Shown here piece by piece: positions 6,620 to 12,415 of a stretch of DNA of 12,415 bases. The notes below the pieces were generated by a model, which was not told the DNA's origin, did not search any database, and worked only from the letters and a program-made list of their open reading frames with translations. How positions within the stretch are numbered: the stretch's first letter is position 1; each line of letters opens with the position of its first letter. The stretch lies in assembly GCA_964369175.1 (NCBI GenBank), contig CAYJEM010000060.1, positions 1-12,415 of the forward strand, given 5' to 3'. The position numbers and the translations under genes were made by a program. Source of the stretch: Tannockella sp964369175 (GTDB lineage: Bacteria; Bacillota_I; Bacilli_A; Erysipelotrichales; Coprobacillaceae).

Positions 6620-7933
6620 ATGAAAAGAAAACTAATAAATTCATTTATCATATTAAGTGCTAGTAGTGCTATTACTAAATTGTTTAGCATAGTTAATCGT
6701 ATGGTTTTAGCTCGCATGTTACCAAGTGAAGCGATGAACCTATTTATTTTAGTAATTCCAACCTTATCATTATGTATTACTTTAGGACAACTTGGAATCC
6801 CATCAGCAGTTTTTCGATTAATTACGCACCCTAAGTATCAAAATAAAAAAGTTATCATTAGTGCGGTGTCAATTAGCGTGTTTTCATGTACATTAATAAC
6901 AACCGTCCTTGGGTTATCTTCTAGTTATATTAGTCATTCTTTGCTACATTCTAGCGATGCAATGTACCCACTACTTAGCCTTTGTCTTTTTATCCCCGTA
7001 ATTGGAATATCTGGAATTATTAAGAATTATTTTCTTGCTAAAGAGAATATATATTTGGTTGCCAAAGCCCAATTTTTCGAAGAGGTATTTCGACTTCTAT
7101 TTACGTATATCATGTTGAAATTATGCATTAATGCTCCAATTGCAATATTAGTAAGTATTACCTTCTTATCTATGACATTTGGTGAAATCGTAGCTATTAT
7201 ATATATGCTTATTCGACTTAATCGTAGCACTAAATATACTATTAAAACAATTTTTACAAATACGCATGATTTATTAATCAAAGACATGCTAAATATTGCT
7301 TTACCAGTAACTGGTACTAGACTATATCATAGTTTTGTTAGCTTTCTAGAACCAATTATATTACTTGCAGTAATTACAACAAGTAGTGCTACCCAAATTA
7401 AAGCAGATTTTGCAATTATATCTGGTTTTGTTGTCTCATTGCTTGTTACCCCAACATTCTTTAATAATGTTATATATCGTCTATATTTACCAATTGTAAT
7501 CAAAGATTTATCTTATAAAAACGGAAAAATTTTTTTAAGAAACTTCTTTTTTGCAACCTTTGCCTGCTTTTTAATAAGTTTACCATTTACAACCATATTC
7601 TATTTTTATCCAGATATATGTCTATCTATCATATATAATACAACTGATGGAGCTAATTATTTACAATATATGGCAATACCATTTACTATATTTTATCTTC
7701 AAACACCCCTTAGTGCTATAATGCATGCATTAAATAAGAATCGCGCACTATTTCTTATCAGTTTCTTTGAATGTACAATTGAGCTCCTAATGGCCTATTT
7801 TTTAGCACCTATTTTTGGTGTATTGATCATTGCTATTAGTTTGTTAGTAGGTATGTGCATTACTTTGTTTTTTAGTGTATGTTGCGTATATTATTATATA
7901 TTTATAAAAAAAGAAAATATCGACATTACTTAA
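6620..7933 (+). CDS. spoVB: SpoVB/MurJ-like flippase (MOP superfamily)
   Basis: This is a 437-residue polytopic membrane protein with about 12 hydrophobic helices. The N-terminal region (about 26-66), with NRMVLARMLPSEAMN followed by LFILVIPTLSLCITLGQLGI and PSAVFRLI, is characteristic of the SpoVB/polysaccharide-flippase family, which moves lipid-linked envelope precursors across the membrane. It is shorter than B. subtilis SpoVB (about 518 residues). The frame is open upstream to 6377, but that part is antisense to comN; ATG at 6620 is preceded by AAAGGAAG (6607-6614) and is followed by a normal family N-terminus. It is the only plus-strand gene and keeps its neighbour comN. Sporulation function is not implied, since relatives also work in vegetative cell-wall synthesis. 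Confidence 0.85.
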   Translation: MKRKLINSFIILSASSAITKLFSIVNRMVLARMLPSEAMNLFILVIPTLSLCITLGQLGIPSAVFRLITHPKYQNKKVIISAVSISVFSCTLITTVLGLSSSYISHSLLHSSDAMYPLLSLCLFIPVIGISGIIKNYFLAKENIYLVAKAQFFEEVFRLLFTYIMLKLCINAPIAILVSITFLSMTFGEIVAIIYMLIRLNRSTKYTIKTIFTNTHDLLIKDMLNIALPVTGTRLYHSFVSFLEPIILLAVITTSSATQIKADFAIISGFVVSLLVTPTFFNNVIYRLYLPIVIKDLSYKNGKIFLRNFFFATFACFLISLPFTTIFYFYPDICLSIIYNTTDGANYLQYMAIPFTIFYLQTPLSAIMHALNKNRALFLISFFECTIELLMAYFLAPIFGVLIIAISLLVGMCITLFFSVCCVYYYIFIKKENIDIT

Positions 7934-7946
7934 GTGTAACGTCGAT
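7919..7946. terminator. convergent terminator between spoVB and the permease
   Basis: ATCGACATTAC (7919-7929) and GTAACGTCGAT (7936-7946) form an 11-bp stem with one A-C mismatch and a 6-base loop. On the plus strand it is followed by TTTATTG; on the minus strand by ATTTTC and then a T-rich stretch. It overlaps the spoVB stop codon and lies 8 bases beyond the permease stop, so it can serve both converging genes. Confidence 0.7.
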
Positions 7947-7953
7947 TTTATTG

Positions 7954-8865
7954 TTATACAAATAATAATAATAAGATAACAGATAATACAATACTAATTA
8001 TTATACTTACAGAATTTGCAAGTGCTGGAGCATCTTTGGTATATCCTGCTTGTCTACTAAACACACTTGATACAGTAGTTAGTGGTGCTATAAATGACAA
8101 AACTAAAATTTGTTTTGCAAGTATAGGTAATGGTAAAATAAAATAACATATTACACTAAATAGTACCGCCATACCATATCGAATCACTAAAATCCTACAT
8201 ATATCTTCCTTTTCTGTTTTCGATATTTTAATCTCAATTATTAAACCGATCATAAACATTACCAAGAATCCATTAGCCCCTCCTATATAGCGACTAATAA
8301 TTAGAATATTTTCAGGAATTGTAATTTCAAAAACAGATAATAAAATAATCACTAAATATGTTATAAATGGTGGTGATGATTTTAATTTTTCAAAAATAGG
8401 TTTAATTCCTATTTTTTTATTATCACTTGTAATACTACTTGCAATTGCATAACTTCCTCCTAAACAAAAAATCGAATTTCCAATATCAAACATACACAAA
8501 TATGCAACACCAATACCAGGAAAAAATGCCTGTGTTACTGGCATAATAAAATTACCAATGTTATATCCACTACAACAAATAATATATGCAGCCTTATTGT
8601 TTGGATGCATGTTCTTACTTACTAAATAACTAATAATAATCATTATTATATTTGTTAAAACTCCAAGTATTAATAATATCACCATAATTATATCAAAATG
8701 CAAATCTTTAGCATTTGTTAAAATTGAAAATGGTAAAGTAATATTCATAATAATTTTTGCGAGTGTAAAACCATCTTCCTTTTTAAATACATCTTTTCTT
8801 TTTAAAGTATACCCAAGTATTATTACAAGAACAAAACCGAGTGATTGTACGAGTACTAATTCCAT
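7954..8865 (-). CDS. AEC-family permease (auxin efflux carrier family transporter)
   Basis: A 303-residue membrane protein with about ten hydrophobic helices. The family signature is the repeat-like N-terminal part (FVLVIILGYTLKRKDVF, then TLAKIIMNITLPFSILTN) and the broken helix around CCSGYNIGNFIMPVTQAFF (97-115). Bacterial members move organic acids or amino-acid-related anions such as malate or malonate; the substrate cannot be read from the sequence. The start at 8865 has GAAGGGG about 7 bases upstream. The 95-base gap upstream contains the terminator of the LiaF-like gene, so this gene is probably transcribed separately, but I see no clear promoter. Confidence 0.85.
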   Translation of the reverse strand: MELVLVQSLGFVLVIILGYTLKRKDVFKKEDGFTLAKIIMNITLPFSILTNAKDLHFDIIMVILLILGVLTNIIMIIISYLVSKNMHPNNKAAYIICCSGYNIGNFIMPVTQAFFPGIGVAYLCMFDIGNSIFCLGGSYAIASSITSDNKKIGIKPIFEKLKSSPPFITYLVIILLSVFEITIPENILIISRYIGGANGFLVMFMIGLIIEIKISKTEKEDICRILVIRYGMAVLFSVICYFILPLPILAKQILVLSFIAPLTTVSSVFSRQAGYTKDAPALANSVSIIISIVLSVILLLLFV

Positions 8866-8936
8866 TATTTTCCCCTTCTAAGCTTTTCTACACTCTAACA
8901 TATTTTATTATCTAAAAATGTTTTTTTTATATAATG

Positions 8937-8959
8937 AAAAAAAAAAGGGTCATCCCCTT
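8937..8959 (-). terminator. terminator of the LiaF-like gene
   Basis: On the minus strand AAGGG (8959-8955), loop GATGA, CCCTT (8949-8945) is followed by a run of ten T (8946-8937). The stem is short, but the long T-run and the position immediately after the stop codon at 8961 make this a convincing intrinsic terminator. Confidence 0.7.
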
Positions 8960-8960
8960 A

Positions 8961-9581
8961 TTAATTTCGTATAGTAATTTCACCAAATATACATGTATAC
9001 TCAACAATCAATTGTATCCCACCACTTTGTTTAGTACGATTATTTATCTCACCAAATACTGGTGTTCCATTAATAATTACTACAACATCACTACTAACAG
9101 AAATTTCAACTTCTCCAAACAATACCATGCAAGATATACATGCGTCTGGTTGAATAGTAGCTTGTCGTAAATCGAGTTCAACTTGACCAAATAAAGAAGT
9201 AATATTTGTACCTAAAAAATGTTCAATAATTCGACCACCATTACTGCCAAATATTGCATTATAATTACTCTTTGATGACACTACTTTACCTCTGTTTGAA
9301 CTAAACAAGATACTTACACCAATAAGAATAATTATAATTGGCGCAAACAATGTCCATGAAATTACATCTCGCGTTGCAAGTAATAGAAATATACCAACAA
9401 CAATTCCAAATATTGCTTCTTGAACTTTACCCTTAAACAAACGAATAACACTTGGTATAATAATAATCAATGTCCACCAACCCTCAAAAAACAAATTGAA
9501 ATTCCATACAAATAAATTATTCCCTAAAATAATAACTCCCATCGCTATTATTAATAAACCTATAACAGTTTTTTCTTTCAT
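8961..9581 (-). CDS. LiaF-like membrane protein with repeated FG(E/Q) motifs
   Basis: A 206-residue protein with an N-terminal block of about four short hydrophobic helices (residues 5-95), typical of the LiaF transmembrane / DUF5668 type. The C-terminal part is a repeating beta structure with FG at 111, 131, 155, 176 and 199, as in LFGQVELDL, LFGEVEISV, VFGEI and IFGEITI. The spacing of 20-24 residues suggests one strand turn per repeat. LiaF in Bacillus inhibits the LiaRS envelope-stress two-component system, but no LiaS or LiaR gene is in this window, so the role here is unproven. The start at 9581 has the weak site AGTAGG upstream. It follows the GNAT gene by 42 bases without a terminator, so the two may share a transcript. 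Confidence 0.75.
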   Translation of the reverse strand: MKEKTVIGLLIIAMGVIILGNNLFVWNFNLFFEGWWTLIIIIPSVIRLFKGKVQEAIFGIVVGIFLLLATRDVISWTLFAPIIIILIGVSILFSSNRGKVVSSKSNYNAIFGSNGGRIIEHFLGTNITSLFGQVELDLRQATIQPDACISCMVLFGEVEISVSSDVVVIINGTPVFGEINNRTKQSGGIQLIVEYTCIFGEITIRN

Positions 9582-9623
9582 AACATACCTACTTTCTATA
9601 TTAAATAATATCTATATTCTATA

Positions 9624-10133
9624 CTAGTTAACTGCTATTTCATATCCATATTCAAGAAGTGATAATGTCTCATCAACAACTTCAATGTAACTACCTTTTC
9701 CTCGTACAAATCCATATTTTTGATATAGTTTAATAGCCGGAAAATTACTATCAACCACAAATAAACGCAAATATTCACACAAATTGTTTTTCGTTTGTTT
9801 TCTTGCTTCATCAATTGCATGAAGTGCAAATCCTTGATGCAAGTATTTTACATTGACTGCAAGTCTGCTTAAATACATAGCCGGTTTATCTTCAATCCAA
9901 GTTATCGACAATGACGCATTATTTGTTTTATACAAAGCAAATGACCAAACAATATCTCCACATGCATTTTCCATAATATATAAACTATTTGTTTTTATAT
10001 CTTGTTCAAGAAAGTCACATGGAAACACTTCATCCCATATTGAAATTCCCTTTTTCAACATATCTTCAACAACTTCATTGTACATATCCTTAACAGCGGA
10101 TAAATCTGACATTTTTGCTTTTCTAACGTTCAT
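9624..10133 (-). CDS. GNAT family N-acetyltransferase
   Basis: A 169-residue single-domain acetyltransferase. The acetyl-CoA region is LSRLAVNVKYLHQGFALHAIDEA (split as residues 88-110), where the usual Q/R-x-x-G-x-G/A loop appears as the variant LHQGFA. The closing motif is NFPAIKLYQKYGFVRGKG (130-147), which is the typical GNAT motif B ending in YGF. The acceptor substrate is unknown. The start at 10133 follows AAGGAGAAGG, and a promoter lies just upstream at 10158-10186. The LiaF-like gene follows closely. Confidence 0.88.
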   Translation of the reverse strand: MNVRKAKMSDLSAVKDMYNEVVEDMLKKGISIWDEVFPCDFLEQDIKTNSLYIMENACGDIVWSFALYKTNNASLSITWIEDKPAMYLSRLAVNVKYLHQGFALHAIDEARKQTKNNLCEYLRLFVVDSNFPAIKLYQKYGFVRGKGSYIEVVDETLSLLEYGYEIAVN

Positions 10134-10157
10134 AACCTTCTCCTTAAAATTGAAAAT

Positions 10158-10186
10158 ATTATATCATGTAGAAATAGATACCACAA
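10158..10186 (-). promoter_or_regulatory. promoter of the GNAT gene
   Basis: On the minus strand TTGTGG (10186-10181) is 17 bases from a perfect TATAAT (10163-10158). Transcription would start near 10151, about 18 bases before the GNAT start codon, and probably continues into the LiaF-like gene. Confidence 0.6.
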
Positions 10187-10206
10187 TAACATCTCGCTTA
10201 TAAAGT

Positions 10207-10689
10207 CTATGCGACATATTTTTGAATCATAGCAGACAAACATTTGGTTGTTTTTGTTTTTTTGTATAAATGCAATACTTCAACAATAGTTGCAAATCGA
10301 TCAGCACTAGCAACTACAAATGCCTCTTTTGATTTTGGAATCAATGTTATTGTTAGTGGCCACATATGTGCCTCAATCATATTTAATTGTTTATCATTTA
10401 AATCAAAATACTTGTATGCAGCTTGCTTTGATAAAGTACTATGTGTAAATGGTTTGCGAAACTCACTACTGTCTTGTAAACGAAAGTCATGTAACAATGA
10501 TGCTACAACAGCTTCATTCATATTTAAGCGGAATTTTTTACATATGCAAAAAGTAATATAAGCACTATATACTAAATGCTCAAGTAATGAGGCAATAGCT
10601 ACATGCTGTGTCATTGTATGCATATTTTGAACATGTTGATTGCAAAGTAGTGGTCCAATCACTTCTTCAAATTCTTCTATTTTATTCAT
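10207..10689 (-). CDS. HD-domain phosphohydrolase-like protein
   Basis: A 160-residue cytoplasmic protein of the HD superfamily. The metal-binding pattern is complete: His38 in LLEH, His67-Asp68 in ASLLHDF, His83 in FTHSTLS, His108 in IEAHMWPLT and Asp130 in ASADRF. The IEAHMWPLT / KEAFVVASADRF stretch resembles a small HD family found in Clostridia and related groups whose substrate I do not know. The frame is open back to 10851 but that part is antisense-frame overlap with obg; ATG at 10689 has AGGA nine bases upstream and an extended -10 promoter just ahead. It follows obg after a terminator. Confidence 0.8.
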   Translation of the reverse strand: MNKIEEFEEVIGPLLCNQHVQNMHTMTQHVAIASLLEHLVYSAYITFCICKKFRLNMNEAVVASLLHDFRLQDSSEFRKPFTHSTLSKQAAYKYFDLNDKQLNMIEAHMWPLTITLIPKSKEAFVVASADRFATIVEVLHLYKKTKTTKCLSAMIQKYVA

Positions 10690-10711
10690 ATTTATCATTC
10701 CTAACATTGTT

Positions 10712-10742
10712 ATTATAACATAAAAAACATTGATATATTCAA
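10712..10742 (-). promoter_or_regulatory. extended -10 promoter of the HD-domain gene
   Basis: On the minus strand TGTTATAAT (10720-10712) is an extended -10 element with a perfect TATAAT. A TTGAAT (10742-10737) lies 19 bases upstream, longer than ideal, but extended -10 promoters need little -35 contact. It sits directly after the obg terminator, giving the HD gene its own start with a very short leader. Confidence 0.5.
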
Positions 10743-10743
10743 C

Positions 10744-10770
10744 AAAAAAAACTATGCATTGCATAGTTTT
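10744..10770 (-). terminator. obg terminator overlapping its stop codon
   Basis: On the minus strand AAAACTATG (10770-10762), a 5-base loop and CATAGTTTT (10756-10748) form a 9-bp stem running into a run of eight T (10751-10744). The 5' arm includes two bases of the obg TAA. Confidence 0.75.
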
Positions 10771-12052
10771 AGTCCATAAATTCAAATTCGAATTCAAGAA
10801 TACGTACACTATCGCCATCCTGAGCACCAGCAGCTCTAAGAGCATCATCAATACCCATATTACGCATCTTGATTGCTAAACGTTTAATACTATCATCACT
10901 AACTAAAGAAGTCATGGCTACTAGACGTTCAATCTTATTACCTGAGATATTCCACATACCATTTCCTTCATTATGAATAACAAATGGTCTTTCATCAATA
11001 TCATCCATTGTGTATAAAACAGTATTTTCTTCAGTATCTTCCTGTTCAAATTTTGGCGCAGTAAGTAATGTATCTGCAACTGAATATAACACCTGATCAA
11101 CACCTTCATGAATGATTGCACTAATCGGAAATACTTTTACATCTTCTCCGACTTTTTCTTTGAAGATTCTTAAGTTTTCTTCTGCACATTCTTCATCCAT
11201 CTTATTAGCAACAACAACTTGTGGTCTTTCTAATAAACGGTATTGGTATTGTTCTAATTCTTTATTAATTGTAACAAAATCCTCATAAGGATCGCGACCA
11301 TCAACACTCCCCATATCAATAATGTGTACAATAACACGACATCTTTCAATATGACGTAAGAATTGGTGCCCTAATCCCTTACCTTGACTAGCTCCTTCAA
11401 TTAATCCTGGCAAATCAGCCATAACAAATGAACGACCATCTTTTGCTTGAACAACTCCAAGATTTGGTACAATTGTAGTAAAATGATAATCTGCTATTTC
11501 TGGTTTAGCACGTGATACAACTGATAAGAATGTTGATTTACCAACTGATGGAAAACCAACTAATCCAACATCCGCAAGTAATTTTAATTCACATGTTACA
11601 TCAAGTTTATCACCTGGTTCCCCACGTTCACAAATTGTTGGTGCTGGGTTTCTAGATGTTGCAAACCTTGCATTACCACGACCACCACGTCCACCTTTTG
11701 CGATAACAGCACGTTGTTTATTTTCTGTTAAGTCAGCTAATATTTTACCATTTGCTTCATTAATAATTAAAGTTCCTACTGGCACTTTAATTATACGATC
11801 TTTAGCATCACTACCATCCATACGTTTAGGCATACCATTTTGCCCAGCTAACGCTTTATAAACTCGATTATAACGTAAGTCTAATAATGTTGTAAGTGAG
11901 TTGGTTGCTTCAAAGATGATACTTCCACCTTTTCCTCCATCTCCTCCAGCTGGACCACCTTTTGGTACATGGGCCTCACGACGAAATGCTACTACACCAT
12001 CTCCACCTTTACCAGCTTCGATATATATTTTTGCTTTATCTATAAATTTCAT
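10769..12052 (-). CDS. obg: Obg family GTPase (CgtA)
   Basis: Obg is an essential GTPase that binds the 50S subunit and takes part in ribosome maturation and stress control. The 427-residue protein has all three domains. The glycine-rich Obg fold spans about 1-158, with GKGGDGVVAFRREAHVPKGG near the start. The GTPase has G1 GFPSVGKS (166-173), switch region YHFTTIVPNLG (189-199), G3 DLPG (213-216), G4 NKMD (283-286) and a SAI G5 motif. The C-terminal OCT domain runs from about 345 to the end. The start at 12052 follows GAGGTG (12063-12058). It lies directly after rpmA, a pairing conserved across bacteria; Rel encoded elsewhere in the window is a known functional partner of Obg in some species. 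Confidence 0.97.
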   Translation of the reverse strand: MKFIDKAKIYIEAGKGGDGVVAFRREAHVPKGGPAGGDGGKGGSIIFEATNSLTTLLDLRYNRVYKALAGQNGMPKRMDGSDAKDRIIKVPVGTLIINEANGKILADLTENKQRAVIAKGGRGGRGNARFATSRNPAPTICERGEPGDKLDVTCELKLLADVGLVGFPSVGKSTFLSVVSRAKPEIADYHFTTIVPNLGVVQAKDGRSFVMADLPGLIEGASQGKGLGHQFLRHIERCRVIVHIIDMGSVDGRDPYEDFVTINKELEQYQYRLLERPQVVVANKMDEECAEENLRIFKEKVGEDVKVFPISAIIHEGVDQVLYSVADTLLTAPKFEQEDTEENTVLYTMDDIDERPFVIHNEGNGMWNISGNKIERLVAMTSLVSDDSIKRLAIKMRNMGIDDALRAAGAQDGDSVRILEFEFEFMD

Positions 12053-12079
12053 ATTTTCACCTCGTTTCTATATTTCAAC

Positions 12080-12103
12080 AAAAAAATCCCTATGAAGGGA
12101 TTT
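12080..12103 (-). terminator. hairpin with U-tract between rpmA and obg
   Basis: On the minus strand AAATCCCT (12103-12096), loop TCAT, AGGGATTT (12091-12084) is a perfect 8-bp stem followed by seven T (12086-12080). Only about 16 bases separate the T-run from the obg ribosome binding site and no promoter is seen there, so obg is likely expressed by partial read-through from the rpmA transcript. Confidence 0.7.
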
Positions 12104-12105
12104 AA

Positions 12106-12393
12106 TTATGCAGCTTTTGGATAAACTGAAACTTTTTTACGATCTCTTCCTAATCTTTCGAATTTTACGATTCCATCAACAGTCGCAAATAAAGTATCAT
12201 CTCCACCTTTTTGTACATTTGTACCTGGATGAATTTTTGTACCTCTTTGTCTATAAATAATAGATCCAGCTTGGCAGAATTGCCCATCTGATAATTTAGC
12301 CCCTAATCTTTTTGATTTAGAATCACGACCATTTTTCGTAGAACCTACACCTTTTTTAGAAGCGAATAATTGTAAATTTAATTTGAACATCAT
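12106..12393 (-). CDS. rpmA: 50S ribosomal protein L27, with cleavable N-terminal extension
   Basis: L27 is a large-subunit protein whose N-terminus reaches toward the peptidyl transferase centre. The 95-residue sequence has the conserved ASKKGVGSTKNGRDS stretch and the C-terminal VSVYPKAA. Ahead of the mature SKKG start lies an extension, MMFKLNLQLFA. In Firmicutes such as Staphylococcus aureus this extension is removed by the protease Prp. GGAGGTG (12406-12400) supports either of two adjacent ATGs, at 12393 or 12390; the second would give MFKLNLQLFA, closer to the usual family start. Upstream genes (normally prp and rplU) lie outside the window. Confidence 0.96.
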   Translation of the reverse strand: MMFKLNLQLFASKKGVGSTKNGRDSKSKRLGAKLSDGQFCQAGSIIYRQRGTKIHPGTNVQKGGDDTLFATVDGIVKFERLGRDRKKVSVYPKAA

Positions 12394-12415
12394 ATGTTAC
12401 ACCTCCGTCTTGATT

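Noticed and set aside
7027..7287. Minus-strand open frame inside spoVB
   Set aside because: It is a shadow of a membrane-protein gene on the other strand, with no start signal.
10690..10851. Longer HD-domain protein beginning inside obg
   Set aside because: The extra part overlaps the end of obg and the obg terminator, and the promoter lies after it. The start at 10689 has a usable AGGA site.
1..12415. CRISPR array, insertion sequence, tRNA or rRNA
   Set aside because: I saw no regularly spaced direct repeats, no transposase-like protein and no cloverleaf or rRNA-like sequence on either strand.

Overview
The window is chromosomal DNA from a low-GC Firmicute. AT-rich intergenic regions, AGGAGG-type ribosome binding sites and standard stop codons all fit this. 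Three further features agree: an L27 gene carrying the Firmicutes N-terminal extension, the rpmA-obg pair, and a spoVB / comN / recJ / apt / relA neighbourhood that resembles the Bacillus subtilis order as I recall it. The short RecJ (545 aa) and the general style suggest an Erysipelotrichia- or Mollicutes-related lineage. That placement is inference, and no single marker proves it.

Nearly everything reads on the minus strand, so transcription runs from high to low coordinates. From the right edge: rpmA (L27), obg, a small HD-domain protein, a GNAT acetyltransferase, a LiaF-like membrane protein and an AEC-family permease. The single plus-strand gene, a SpoVB-family flippase, ends convergently against the permease and starts divergently from comN. 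Then follow comN, recJ, apt, bifunctional relA/spoT (Rel) and a membrane-anchored protein of unknown function whose reading frame is broken twice. The housekeeping content covers ribosome assembly (L27, Obg), DNA repair (RecJ), purine salvage (Apt) and stringent-response signalling (Rel). The envelope and transport genes are the flippase, the LiaF-like protein and the permease.

The most unusual part is the left edge (positions 1-220, minus strand). A good promoter is followed by a 7-codon leader ORF with its own ribosome binding site. Four mutually complementary segments follow, the last ending in a U-tract, and then a Shine-Dalgarno and the start of a gene that leaves the window. This has the architecture of a translation-dependent transcription attenuator, as found ahead of antibiotic-resistance and amino-acid genes. 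The controlled gene is not visible.

A second pattern runs across the window. Compact hairpins with U-tracts sit on or next to the stop codons of most genes (relA, apt, comN, obg, spoVB, rpmA), and the next co-directional gene's ribosome binding site often follows within a few bases. These are either partial terminators that step down transcript levels along an operon, or true terminators with poorly visible promoters.
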